A stretch of 64,000 nucleotides of DNA from positions 594,321,038-594,385,037 of the forward strand of contig OZ010786.1 in NCBI GenBank assembly GCA_963932465.1. The letters are read 5' to 3'. Made by a program: the position numbers and the translations under genes. The stretch comes from Maratus speciosus (taxonomy: Eukaryota; Arthropoda; Arachnida; Araneae; Salticidae). A model generated the notes under the pieces. That model was not told where the DNA came from. It saw nothing but the letters and a program-made list of their open reading frames with translations, and ran no database searches. Positions 45,230-57,111 of this stretch are shown in pieces. Within the stretch, counting starts at the first letter, position 1, and each line of letters opens with the position of its first letter.

Positions 45230-47360
45230 CCAAATTCGGCAATTTCTTAAAGTGCCTGTCATTTTAAGACAACATGGTGGATGAGGCTAAGCAGCGAACT
45301 TGGTCGAGACCTTAGTAATTGCTGTGCACATGCTCACTCACATCGGAATCGGTTAATATATAGGAGTGCTGTCGCATGCAAAAAATCAGATTTTTCAAAA
45401 TGTCACCCACAATAGAAATTGAAACTGCTATATCTGAGCCATTTTTTAAGGTAAAGACAAACAAAAAATGCTCCTGAATCCTTATATCAAGATCAAATAC
45501 TTAAGAAAGAAACCTTTTTCAATTTCAATTTTTTTTTTTGCACCTCACTTTAAATATATATATATATTTTAATTTAATGGCCGCCATTTTGAAACAAGAT
45601 GGCTGATGAATCTGGCCAGCGAACTTGGTCGAGGTGTTGATGTATACTATCCACATGCCTTCTTACATCGAAATAGGCGAATACGTGTGTTATCGCGTGA
45701 CAAATACAAGATCGTTTCAAAATGTTGGCTATGCTAGAAATTCAAAGTGCTATAAATCAATCATTTTTTAAGATATCAACAAAAGAACAAATTTTCAGAA
45801 ACAAAAACTGCTCCGGAATCTTTGTATCAAGGCCAAACACATAAAAAAAATCTTTTTCATTTTCCAATTTTTTAATACCTCTTTTTGAATTTTAAATTTA
45901 ATTTTTTTTAAATGGCAACCCTTTTGAAACAAGATGGCGAATGAAGCTGGCCAACGAACTCGGTCGAGACATTGGTATGTACTATGTACAGACCAAGTTA
46001 CATCCAAATAGGTTCATAAATACACCTGTTATCGCGTGACAAAAATCAGGTCGTTTTAAAATGTCAGCCACAAGAGAAATTCAAAATGCTATTACTCAGC
46101 CATTTTTTTTTAGATATAGACGAAAGAAAAACTGTTCCGGAATCTTTGTATTAAGGTCAAACACATACAAAAAAAAAAATATTTTTCATTTTCCAATTTT
46201 TTGGTATCTCATTTAAATTTTTTTATTTTTTAATTTTTTTTTAAATGGCCGCCATTTTGAAACAAGATGGCGGATGTAGCTGGCCAACGAACTCGGTCGA
46301 GATATTTGTATGTACTATGGACACACCAAGGTACATCCAAGTCGGTTCATAAATACTCCTGTTATTACGTGAGAAAAATCAGGACGTTTCAAAATGTCAG
46401 CCACGCTAGAAATTCAAAATGCTATAACTCAGCCATTTCTTAAGATATAGACGAAACAAAAACTGCTCCCGAATCTTTTTATCAAGGTCAAACACATAAG
46501 AAGAAAATATTTTTTCAATTTTCAATTTTTGGTACCACATTTCAAATTTAAATTTTTCTTAAAAATTTAAATGGCCGCCATTTTTAAACAAGATGGCGGG
46601 TGAAGCTGGCCAACGAACCCGGTCGAGACATTGGTATGTACTATGTATAAACGAAGTTACATCCAAATCGGTTCATAAATACGCCTTTTATCGCGTGACA
46701 AAATTCAGGACGTTTCAAAATGTCAGCCACGCTAGAAATTCAAAATGCTATAACTCAGCCATTTTGTAAGATATAGACGAAACAAAATCTGCTCCGAAAT
46801 CTTTGTATAAAGGTCAAATACATAAGAAAAAAATATTTTTCCATTTTCAATTTTTTGGTACCACATTTCAAATTTTAAATTTTTAAAGAAATTTTAAATG
46901 GCCGCCATTTTGAAACAAAATGGCGGATGAAGCTGGCCAACGAACTCGGTCGAGAGATTGGTATGTACTATGTACACACCGAATTACATCCAAATCGGTT
47001 CATAAATACGCCTTTTATCGCGTGACAAAATTCAGGACGTTTCAAAATGTCAGCCACGCTAGTAATTTAAAATGCTATAACTCAGCCATTTTTTAAGATA
47101 TAGACGAAACAAAAACTGCTCCGGAATCTTTGTATAAAGGTCAAATACATAAGAAAAAAATATATTTCCATTTTTAATTTTTTGGTACCACATTTCAAGT
47201 TTTAAATTTTTTTTTAAATTTTAAATGGCCGCCATTTTGAAACAAAACGGCGGATGATGCTGGCCAACGAACTCGGTCGAGACATTGGTATGTACTATGT
47301 ACACACCGAATTACATCGAAATCGGTTCATAATTACGGGAGTTACAGTGTGACATAGTTC
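45230..47360. repeat. ~328-bp satellite, about seven units
   Basis: Units share 'atggccgccattttgaaac', 'aagctggccaacgaactcgg', 'tcgcgtgacaaaa', 'atgtcagccacgctagaaat' and 'gctccggaatctttgtat'. The aacgaactcggtcgaga landmark lies at about 45295, 45620, 45955, 46285, 46610, 46935 and 47265. Units at the left end are more diverged than those at the right. No frame is open for long, so it is not a coding repeat. Confidence 0.9.

Positions 47361-47394
<34 letters not shown>
47361..47394. repeat. TA dinucleotide microsatellite at satellite edge
   Basis: About 16 TA repeats follow the last 328-bp unit directly. Confidence 0.9.
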
Positions 47395-47398
<4 letters not shown>

Positions 47399-48417
47399 AT
47401 TTTGAACGGAGGGTGGTTTCGGGGTCTGGGGGTCATGATCGATGAAAATATACCAAAATTTTTTGAAATCGCTTTCCTCCGAACGGCTGCAATAGGTAGC
47501 TTTTTTGTAAAGAAAGCTACCTAATAGTTGTTATAGAACTGAGAGAAGATGATTAAAATCTAAATTTCATTGTTAGCACTGTTCCATTTTTCCTGGTGCA
47601 AGCTTAAGTATGCATTTGCTAACCGTAACGTAAATTCTTGTTTTTGAATTTCAGCATTTCCACATACAGGGGTATGTGTAGCATTATTCCTAAAATATAT
47701 ATAATTAGATTTTATATTATACAACTTTATATAATGTCAATAAACTTCTTCTTGTATGTAAACATAAATTTTAAAAAATCATCTTACTAATGCGTGATTA
47801 AATGCTGCGCGCATGATAAAACTTTAAATTATGCATAGATAAAACAATTTTTGAGCAAAATAGAATCATAATATACCTACTCCTAACTTAAATCCATTAT
47901 ATACTCGTAAGGTTTTGTTTAAAATTTAATTTTAGCACAAAATAAAAAAAAAAAAGTTCAAAAATCTAAAACTTTTTTACAAGTTTTTTAAATGCAAAAA
48001 AATAAATAACCAAAATAAGTGATTTTTTTTTATTTAGCCCGTAGACTATGAAGAAACGCATATTTGGTTAATATTTTTAAAGCTGTAGCTTACATAATTT
48101 AAAAGTAACAGTGCGCGCAATCTCCAAATGTGCTAATTTGAGAAAACTTTTTAAAATTTCAATATCTATGGACCCTCCATTATACTCACAGTGTAGAAAT
48201 GATTATAACTGAAGAAATAATGCAGATTTTTTAATGCAGTTTTTCGCATATTGTTAAACATTTTTAAAACATTCAGAATTAAGCAAAAACCAAAAATTGA
48301 TTTTTCGAAAATTTAAAGGTCCTGTGCCTCCTTAATGTAGATTTATTTTTCTATAAAAAAACTCGTGACAGTTCACTGGGAAAACTCCCTCAACCGTACG
48401 AACCCTGTAATAAAAGG
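47395..48417. other. Unassigned sequence with a solitary element end
   Basis: 'gaacggagggtggtttcggg' + gtctgggggtcat (47402-47440) looks like a dispersed repeat, family unknown. 'cgtacgaaccctg' at 48394-48406 is a right-hand end of the 48418-48583 family, only 11 bp away, suggesting adjacent insertions. No gene. Confidence 0.45.
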
Positions 48418-48583
48418 CAGGGTTCGCACGTTATTAATCCTCGCCCCATTTTGTAAGAACTCTACCACCAGTATTATTATAAATATTTTCTTCACGATTC
48501 GTTAGCTAGAAGATAGTTTTATGCAATTACTGGTGGTAGAATTCTTATAAAATGGGACGTGGCTCAATAGCGTGCGAACCCTG
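48418..48583. mobile_element. 166-bp MITE, CAGGGTTCGCACG ends
   Basis: 'cagggttcgcacgttatt' is mirrored by 'aatagcgtgcgaaccctg'; inner arms include 'actctaccaccagtatt' and 'actggtggtagaattctt'. CAGGGTT ends are hAT-like, but no 8-bp duplication is visible. Confidence 0.75.
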
Positions 48584-48929
48584 AAAGAAATTTATTCGAT
48601 GACGTGTTTTCAATGAAAAAGCACACTGAAAATATTTGATTTCTAAACAATAAAATGTTAGATTTACATTTTGTTATTACAAATTAGGCTTAAAACGCTT
48701 GTGGTCTTGAATCCAGTTCGAAAATAAAAATGTGAGACTTGCAAAAAATGGACATTTGTGCTTTTGGCTATCGATTTGTAGGAATACGGTTGACGATAGA
48801 GGAAAAATTCGTTTCGGGGTTACAAAATGAAACGGTTTGTGATAAATTTTAAAATTTTCGAATTACGTTACTACTGTGTGTTTTTGTCTTGATTGCTTAA
48901 ACTCTACTAACAAACAATGTTTCTAATTC

Positions 48930-49170
48930 AACACCTTAATGGTCGCATTAAATTAAGGTTTAAAAATTCAGATTGCTAGTGTTTATGGTTTAAACATTCA
49001 AACTGATTATTGCCACCACTTTTTTGAAAAAGAAATATTCATCCTACTTAATTACAGGTAAAATTATACCAGAATAAATCCAATTACACCATTTTATAAA
49101 ACTGGTGGTAATCAAATAATCTGAATAAAAAACACAGCCCATGAATATCACAGGAGCGAGAATTAAGGGG
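48930..49170. mobile_element. TTAA-type MITE, relative of 9145-9255
   Basis: The right end 'ggagcgagaattaagggg' followed by TTAA (49171-49174) matches the ends of the 111-bp MITE. The left end near 48930 ('caccttaatggtcgc') is decayed. Shared interior words are 'caccacttttttgaaaaa'-like. Confidence 0.55.
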
Positions 49171-49340
49171 TTAAGAATCTTACATAAAATTGCACATATT
49201 TTATTGCTTGTCGGCAAAAGTAGATACTGATTCAATACTTTTTAACTTTTTGACTTCTTGATTTACTTTTGTAATATTGTTTGACTTTTCTAAACTTTTC
49301 GTTCAATACTTTAAACAGTCTAATAAAACCTTTTTCTTAA

Positions 49341-49551
49341 CCCCTTGAGGGGCGCCGTTTGCAGTCTGCAAACGGTTAATTATAATGCCCAACTATCCAA
49401 ATGGCACCAATAATTTTTTAGTACTTTTTCGATTTCATAATAAACGTGAAGAGACGCTTTTGATTATTTTCAAATAAATTTGTTTATTAATTCCGGTGTG
49501 AATTGATTATTTGAAATTTTTTTGAGCAAAAATGCCTTGCCCCTGAAAGGG
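49341..49551. mobile_element. 211-bp TTAA-flanked MITE (ccctttcaggggc family)
   Basis: TTAA at 49337-49340 and 49552-49555. Ends 'ccccttgaggggc' and the complement of 'gcccctgaaaggg'. In opposite orientation to 35786-35996, with the same length. Confidence 0.85.
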
Positions 49552-49646
49552 TTAAGTTTTCAGTGTCTTTATTTTATACCTTTTAACAATTTAAAGAAGT
49601 GGGCAATGAATTAAATTTTAAGGAAATGAAAATTTTAAAAATTCAA

Positions 49647-50320
49647 GGGGTTTTCGAAAAGTAAAGATACACCTCAGACAGCATGAAAGAAAAAGTTTCA
49701 ATGATCACGTTGACAAAACATATTGTAACCTTGAACATTTAGCCTTTTCCTCATACTCATTAGTTATTTGTACGGTGAGTCTATTTTGTGTAGCACGTGT
49801 TTATAATGACTGCGTCAATTCAGAATCCAGTCAAATGCGAAGTACGTAGCATCATACGTTTTCTTCATGCAAAAGGTGGGCATCCAGCTGATATTCACAA
49901 AGAAATTGTTTCCGACTATGAATTGACAAAATGTACGAAATTGTGTCGCGATTTCTCTCGCGATAGGACCAATATTCATAAAGAATCCACAACAACAGAA
50001 AGGCTGTCTGTGATCTCTGATGAGCCCGGACTTTGCAACAAGCGACTACCATAACCTAAAGAAAAATCTTGCATGACAAAACTTCCACGACGATGATGAG
50101 ATCAAAATCGAAGTTGAAATGCGGTTTCGACAACAAGCTGTAAAATCCTGTGACTGTGGGATACAATACCTTGTACGTAGACTTAACAAATGCTTGAATA
50201 TTGACGGCAACTATGTCGAAAAAAAAGGCATATAACAGTAAGTATTTTGTAATGGACATTTTATGAATTAAAAATTTTGCATGAGTATGCGGCATTGTAA
50301 GCTTTCTTTTCGAAAACCCC
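49647..50320 (+). mobile_element. Internally deleted mariner element
   Basis: 'ggggttttcgaaaagtaaag' and the complement of 'ctttcttttcgaaaacccc' are the inverted ends. The 674-bp body keeps the start and the end of a mariner transposase but not its centre. A TA duplication is not obvious at the flanks. Confidence 0.8.
49806..50235 (+). pseudogene. Mariner transposase remnant lacking the catalytic core
   Basis: ATG at 49806 is chosen because MTASIQNPVKCEVRSIIRF aligns with mariner N-termini. The first domain (HTH_48 type) runs VKCEVRSIIRFLHAKGGHPA, then DIHKEIVSDYEL, and CTKLCRDFSRDRTNIHKE to RLSVISDEPG, and stops at 50054. From 50110 a second frame reads the typical mariner C-terminus, VRRLNKCLNIDGNYVEKKGI, ending TAA at 50235. 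Full-length relatives are about 340-350 residues, and all three catalytic aspartates fall in the missing part. It cannot be active but may still carry usable ends. Confidence 0.85.
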
Positions 50321-50559
50321 CAGTAGCAGACATTTTTCTGTTCTACTTATGTTTATTGTTAAAATTTAATGATAAACAATATTTTAATGAACTTTCTAAA
50401 ATATATAAATATTTTAAAGTATAGCTTTAAACTACTATAATTTTCCGTCATCACATTTTCGGAACAAACTTTGGTAACATTTGATTTATTTAATCCGAGA
50501 AATCAAACAAAGACTTTTATTCAGAAAATGATCAGATAAAAACAATAGCAACTGGCAGC

Positions 50560-51060
50560 TATGGTAAAATTCAAGTATTATAAAACATTATAAGTATTTC
50601 AAAATTGCATCGTAATATCAACCCAACAACAATCAAACAATTTTGAGAATATCTATCAAAATACAATTATAAATAATTCATTATTCTTAAAAGAACAATT
50701 GCAGATCGTCAGTTTTCCGTAAATTACAGTTTTAATTCATAATGAATTCAGACAAATTTCTTTTAAGCAATTACGAAACATATGGGTTCTTGATCAAGAG
50801 AATGGAAGTTTTAAGTAACTTTTACAAAGAAGCTTCAAAAGGCTATTATCTGTCTTTTAACTTTTCAGAATCTCATTATAAGGATAATTTAATTTCATGC
50901 TATTTAATCAATAATTTACATTAACTTAATTTTTGCGTTCTTCAATGTGTATAATCTAATTTACAAATAAATCGACGTACAGACGATAAATAACGAAACG
51001 TATTTTTCTTTCTATAAAACGAGTTAAAGGTCATTATTATTTATTGCATAAAAATTTGTA
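50560..51060. repeat. Paralogous segment carrying the empty site
   Basis: Matches 35330-35422 on the left of 50668-50672 and 42025-42400 on the right: 'atctatcaaaatacaattat' runs straight into 'aaataattcattattctta'. It is the uninterrupted version of the locus that received the 6.6 kb insertion. A 60-codon open frame here is not conserved in the sister copy. Confidence 0.8.
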
Positions 51061-51150
51061 GATATGAAAATATTTGTAATTATGGCATAAAACCTTTTTT
51101 GTGATTCTCGGTATTTATTTTCTATAAAATCATTTATCATTGCGATAACA

Positions 51151-51321
51151 TTGGATCGATTGGAAAGTCGTGTCGTGTTGTGAAAATCAATTCGTACAGG
51201 AAAATTCCATCATTTAATTACTAGACGTTGATTCCGATATTTAATGTCTAATAATTACCAGGCAGAATTTTCCGGTACGAATTGATTTTCCCAACACGAC
51301 GCGACTTTCCTGTTGACCCAA
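51151..51321. mobile_element. 171-bp mariner-type MITE, ttgggtcgttcgg family, copy 1
   Basis: 'ttggatcgattggaaagtcg' and the complement of 'gcgactttcctgttgaccca'; inner arms carry 'aaaatcaattcgtac' and 'gtacgaattgattttcc'. The right flank is TA; the left flank is CA. Related copies at 52966-53139 and 56939-57109. Confidence 0.8.
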
Positions 51322-52037
51322 TAACACACTGAGCCTGGTACTGTAGAGTGGTGATGGACAGAATGAATGATTTTACTATAAATGAATCATTAGGCATGTG
51401 CAAAAACATAATTTTCAACATTTGTATACGTTTTTAATGTAATACACCCAGAAATTTCGTAAAAAAGTTGCAGAGGCATAGTTGCCTACTATAATTCTTT
51501 TAAACAATTATCTTCAGAAATTTTTAAAATATTTTTATGACTTCAAAGGGGTCTCGGGATTCTTAAATCTTCGAAATTTTATTTTTTTTAGATGTTAAAC
51601 TCCTATCTTTTCTGAAATTTGTGATATAAATGTTTCCTTGAAATTCCCATTAGAACAGAATTTACGGATTTTAGAATCATATACGATCAATAGATGAAGC
51701 GGTGTTTCCGAAACTTTGAAGTCATTTTTCTCCAAATGACGTTTTTGGGGATAACGAGCAGAATCAAAGCGATATAAGTAAGCGTACAAACTTAATACTG
51801 GAATCGGGCGTAAATTAACACAGTTGCGCCATCTTTGTGGACAAGGTGATAATAAACATGCGCGGGCTTTTAGTGTGACGGTATATATGACAGGATATCT
51901 ACCATCTGCGCATATCTTCAGTCACCCATGGAACTACACTTTGTTTACCACATTTACTGCAAAATAGTGGCACAGCGACAGAGGCATCCAGATACACTTG
52001 AGTCCTCGAACTTTTCTTCGCCTTGCCATCGATATTC
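51322..52037. other. Unassigned sequence
   Basis: No gene or classified repeat supported. Confidence 0.35.
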
Positions 52038-52043
52038 AGCTAT

Positions 52044-52213
52044 CAGTGGTGGAAAATTGGCGCAGAGGAGGAGCCTATTGGCACCACTAATATTTTATAG
52101 TATTATTCCCTTTAATAAAAACTCAGAAATTCTGTCATTAGATAAGTCGAAAAATACTACTAAAATTTAGTGATGTCAATAGGCTCCTTCTCTGCGCCAT
52201 TTTTTCACCACTG
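52044..52213. mobile_element. 170-bp MITE with perfect 6-bp duplication
   Basis: AGCTAT at 52038-52043 and 52214-52219. Ends 'cagtggtggaaaattggcgc' and the complement of 'gcgccattttttcaccactg'. The interior 'ggagcctattggcaccact' and 'attctgtcattagataag' matches the right end of the 10.5 kb block (29255-29393), so both belong to one family. Confidence 0.9.
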
Positions 52214-52219
52214 AGCTAT

Positions 52220-52965
52220 TAATCAAGGTGTAAAAAACTTTACAATTTTAGTGGTGGGACATAAGAAAACAGTTAGGCATCTTCCTGTAGTTTAACCCCT
52301 TCCGCTACGCGGCGTGCGACCTTGACTGATGTGACCTCTCCCATTTAAGATAGTACGCTTACTTATATCACTTTGAGCAGGATATCTCAAAAACTTCTGA
52401 ATATTTTTTCATGAAATTTTCAAAACATATATTCCATATTAACCTGTATAAACTAAACCTTTTAATTTTTATCGTTAATTTTTTTTTCTTTGGTTATTAA
52501 CAACACTTATTTATTTATTTGGTTATTTCGAAAATTTTGTATTCTGCTAATTACAATTTTGTATTAAAAATATAAAAATGCTTTAAATACCAATTTATTT
52601 AAGTTCAAGGTAATTACTGTAGGCTAAAGTATAATTAGGTACAAAAATTTTCTTTCTAGCTGCAAAATTTATATTCCTGCGCGTAAACTGTTACGCCAAT
52701 TTTCTGCTCGGAAAATTTCTGACCTTTTGGAGAGCCCTATAAATACTAACTATGTATCTTGTCATTTTTTAAATACATGACGCTACAGAAATACGTGACG
52801 TTATAGATATTAAATATTTTATTAGCGTCATTATATCCATGAATAATTTATTATTTTTTAATTAAAAAAAGTTTGCAAAAAAATGTGTTTTTTAATTCCA
52901 TGTTATTTTAATAGTATATTTTTAAATTATAAAAAAGGAGTCATTTATTTTATTTTTGCGTTATA
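52220..52965. other. Unassigned AT-rich sequence
   Basis: 'gtttaaccccttccgctacg' + cggcgtgcg near 52292 resembles a left end of a TTAA-type element with no right partner seen. Otherwise nothing supported. Confidence 0.35.
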
Positions 52966-53139
52966 TATTTCGTCGCTAGGAAAGACGTGTCCGTTTGGAA
53001 AAATCAATTCGTACCGGAATATTCTATCATTTAATTATTAGACATCGATTCCAATTTCCAATGTCTAATAATTACCTGGCGGAATTTTCCGATTAGAATT
53101 GATTTTTTCCAAGCCGACACGACTTTCCGAACGACCCAA
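52966..53139. mobile_element. ~174-bp mariner-type MITE, copy 2
   Basis: The left end is decayed ('cgtcgctaggaaagacgtg'); the right complement is clean (ttgggtcgttcggaaagtcg) and is followed by TA. Same interior as copy 1, including 'attattagacatcgattcc'. Confidence 0.75.
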
Positions 53140-53984
53140 TAAAACATACAAATACTTAAATTTTAAAAAATCGAAAAGAAAATTGAGTTTGTGTAGTATA
53201 TAATTCAAAATATATCAGGTGTTTATATTCCCCACGTTGTAGTTTATAACTTTAATTTATACGTGATAATATAGTCTGTTTTATATTAGGAAAAATTATA
53301 AATAGGAAAAATTATTTTCTTTTAATGAAAATGATTTAAAATAAAGAAAAAAAATATTCTTACACTTTATTAAAGAAATAAAATTATATTTAATTATTTT
53401 TTTTTGCTTTGGTGTTTTATGTTTCTTTTTGATTGCGGTTTTGGCTATGCATTAATTAGAAAATAGAATATCTAACTTTTAATGTAGAAGCTGGGATACT
53501 CTATTGATTTTTTTTTATGTTTTTTCGTGCATTTCTTTCAAAAACAAGTTGAAAGACTATTTTTTTCATTTAAGATTTTTTAAAGAACCTTTCCATTTCC
53601 AATATTTTTTTTACTTCTGTATAATTACATTTTAGTCGTTCATCTGATTTTTTTTATTATTAACCATTTTATAAATTTTAATTAAAATGCAAAAGTTTTT
53701 GAGAAGTGTATATCCTACAATGTTGATCTGATTTCAAGGATAACAAAAAAAAAAAAAAAAAAAAAAAAAAGAACAAATTCTTTGAAGAGTTTTTTCTTCC
53801 CTTTCTTTTATTTATGCTCATTTAAGTAGGCTGTATTTATAAGTTTTTTTTTTCTTTTCTGAAGATCGATTTAATGTTTAAAACAAAATCAACGCTTTCA
53901 TTACATTTTCGTTTTTATTTTCTCCTGAAACAGATAATGTAAGTAGTTAGTTCTTCATTACTTTATTTAAACAAATGAAAGAAT
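53140..53984. other. Unassigned AT-rich sequence
   Basis: An A-run of about 22 nt lies at 53748-53770. No gene seen. Confidence 0.35.
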
Positions 53985-54059
53985 AAAAAGAAAAGTGCCC
54001 AGTTAAAATGAAAGCATTGAGCTCACTGTAATTGTATATTATACTCTTATTTCAAAGAA

Positions 54060-54670
54060 TAATGCTCCTCGGAAAATAAATTTAGGGGAGGAATTAACTG
54101 TCCACGTCCCCCCCCCTTTTATTCTTAACCAATGAATCCCCAAATTCAATCAGGCAAGCGCCTTACCAGACTAAACCTGTATACGAAATTTAAGGCAAAT
54201 CGGATAATTCTGCATGAAAAACCCATTTATCTAAATTAAGGGGGAGGGGAGTTAGCTCTCCCAGTTCCCACAATTATACTTAGTCAATGACGCTTCAACT
54301 CTAATCTGGAAAGCGCCCTTTCAGATAAAAAACGGTATACCAAATTTGAAGCAAATCGGATAGAAAAACCCATTTATCTAAATCCGAGGAATTTATCACC
54401 TCGCCTCCCCCCTTATCAATGGTTTCAAATCAATGAACCTCCAAATCTAATCAAGGAAGCGCCTTATCATAATAAACCGGTACATCAAATTTGAAGCAAA
54501 TCTGATAATTCTGCATAAACCCCCCATTTATCTAAATTAATGGGGGGATCAGCCTCCTGTGCCCCCCTTTAACACTTAACCAATGAACTCACAAAACTAA
54601 TCAGGAAAGCGTCTCATCAGAATGAACTTAAAAAAATTTGAAACAAATCGGATACTTCTCTCCAGAGTTG
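54060..54670. repeat. Left-arm ~125-bp tandem repeats
   Basis: About five units with 'ttaaccaatgaat(c/t)', 'tcaggaaagcgcc', 'aaaccggtata' and 'gcaaatcggataattctgca', each containing a C- or G-run. Confidence 0.8.
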
Positions 54671-54790
54671 TCGCGTTACGTACATGCGTACATACAGAAC
54701 TTACGGGCACATTAGCTCTCAGGCTTTGATAGCATGCAGGAAAATCAGCCTGCCAGGACTGATTTTCCTGCAATAGCTTGGTGAGTGTTA

Positions 54791-55866
54791 CATTTGAACA
54801 AGCACTAACTATAATTCTTTTTCACATTTTTTTTACCATATTTATAGTAGTTCTCGCAACTACAGTTATACCTATATTTAATATAATTCTTATATCTTTA
54901 TCTGTGTTTAAAGACTTAACTTTAATTTTTTATATCTTAAATATAAGTTCTTAGTTTTAGATTCTATCCTTAGTATTTTTCTTTATTTTTATGTAGTTTT
55001 TAACAACTACACCTTTACTTTTTCCCAATGGTTCCTTAATTAGTAAGACATTAAATCTTCAGACTGGGTGGTAAGCTGATAACAGCTAGGTAACTCCTCA
55101 ACGCTGCACTACTGTTTAGAACCTCCTTAAAATAGGTATGGCCGACTTTTCCGGCAAAATTAAGCTTGACATACCATTTTTTTTTTCTGAAAGAGCGCAA
55201 AATTTTCTATAAAAGCCTCTAACAGTGATAAGTATCCGCGACGACGGTAAATCATTATAGCTTTTTAATAATAACTAAGTTAATTAAAGATATTTTCGGC
55301 TTGTAAAACTTAGTCATACCTAGCTCATTTAGTTCATATACCTTTTCACCATCGATTTACATAATTTTTTTTCAATACCGCGATGACGGGTCTTTTGATG
55401 TCACCGGCTACCGAACTATATCATTTTGACAGAAACGATATTCTATATAAAATTTTCTACAGAAATCTCTCAAAATTTATCCGGCATAAAATGCTCCATT
55501 TTACTTTTATATATAGCGTCCTCTCTCTTAAACCTTTAACGGTCACTTAATATTTGGAACAAACCATCAAAAAAGTACCTATTTTTTTATTACAAAAATT
55601 GAATAATTACAAGGTTTCTATATAAAATATGCAATTAGTTATTAGACAAATTTGATTCGCTGACAAACTTTGTTGCGACCACACGAAACATCACATGAAG
55701 CAGGGAAAACAAAGAAACAAATTCTAAAAACTTGAATGATTTGATTTCGTTGGCTCGTAGAAGTATTAATTATAATTAGTAAATAGTAATTAATAACTCC
55801 ATGAGCCAACGAAATCGAAACATTCAAGTTGTTTGTATTTTTCTTCTTCTTTTGTATGCTTCGTTT
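54791..55866. other. Spacer of the 5.5 kb element, left part
   Basis: No gene or further repeat supported. The 76- and 105-codon minus-strand frames near 55642-56107 overlap the MITE and are not convincing. Confidence 0.35.
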
Positions 55867-56150
55867 GACCACCGCCCCCCTGAATACTAGGACTTAGCGT
55901 TGACACAAAAATGGCGGCTACCGAAGGCGAACTTTTTTTATCGTAGGTACGGTCCCCCCTTAATGTACACACCGGTATTTTATAAAATATTTCCGTAACT
56001 TGTTTAATCTCAGAAAAATAAAGTGTAAATAACTTAAAAAGATTATTGGTACGAATATTTAAGGGACCATGCACACGCTGAAAAACATCCGCTTCGGCAG
56101 CCGCCATCTTTGTGTCAACGCTGAAGCCTAGTATTAAGTAGGCGATGGTC
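55867..56150. mobile_element. 284-bp foldback MITE, accaccgccccctga family, copy 2
   Basis: 'gaccaccgcccccctgaata' and the complement of 'tattaagtaggcgatggtc'; inner arms 'gcgttgacacaaaaatggcg' and 'gccgccatctttgtgtcaac'. Same family as 33772-34047. It contains 'aaaatggcggctaccgaag', unusually CG-rich for the region. Confidence 0.85.
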
Positions 56151-56938
56151 TGAGGTTTCGTGACCTCACAACAATGCGTGTCACCGTTTCTCCAATCTAG
56201 GAGGCGTTGGTTGTGCTCATTTAAACATGATTCGTTTGAGTGAACATCCTGAATATCCCACTAGAAACAATTAGGATTTTTTTAAATAAAAATATTTAAC
56301 AATATGTTTTATTAAATTACTTTTATGTAACAGATAAATTAACATTGGTGTAATTACCAATTATATAAATGTACTAAGCGTTTAAATTCATTATTACACT
56401 AACCCATAGAAATTTTGTTTTAAATGTAAAATATGAAGGTTAGTTTGTGGCTATGATATTTCAATTATAATTCTCTCGTAAGAGTATATTTGCATTTTAT
56501 CCCTTAATGTTCAGTTATAAATAATGAATCTTCAAAACCATATTTTCAAGAATGATATAAAATTATGTTTATTGTTTCTATAATGATTATTTTATGATCT
56601 TTCGAGTTGCATGTGATAAATATAAAAAATCATTTATTCAACATATATTTCAATACATTAAAACATTTGTTCGAAATCGAAAAACTTTTCATAAAATAAT
56701 TTTTGAAATTAATATACATATAAAGAATAATTTCTTTTTTTTTTCACTACAGAATTTTACTGTCAAAACACCTTTTCTAAATTCCATCCTACTTGTTAAA
56801 TTATAAAACAAGAGTTACATATTTCACTTCCCATTCCCATCAATTCCATAATGATAGATGTTATCTGTAAAGCGCATTTCCGGAAAATTGTTCCATAAAT
56901 AAGATATTTATAATAGCGACTGAATATTTCAGAAATTA
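56151..56938. other. Unassigned spacer sequence
   Basis: No gene or repeat supported. Confidence 0.35.
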
Positions 56939-57109
56939 TTGGGTCGTTCGGAAAATCGTGTCCGTTTGGGAAAATCAATTTGTACCGGAAAATTCTGCCT
57001 GGTAATTATTAGACAGTAAATATAGGAAGCAATGTCTAATAATTAAATGATAGAATTTTCCGTCCTGAATTGATTATCCCACACGGACGCGACATGCCGA
57101 ACTACCCAA
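56939..57109. mobile_element. 171-bp mariner-type MITE, copy 3, TA-flanked
   Basis: 'ttgggtcgttcggaaaatcg' and the complement of 'cgacatgccgaactacccaa', with TA on both sides (56937-56938 and 57110-57111). In opposite orientation to copies 1 and 2 by its central asymmetric block ('gcctggtaattattagaca'). Confidence 0.85.
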
Positions 57110-57111
57110 TA

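Noticed and set aside
55790..56107. 105-codon minus-strand open frame
   Set aside because: Lies across a foldback MITE present in another copy where the frame is not kept.
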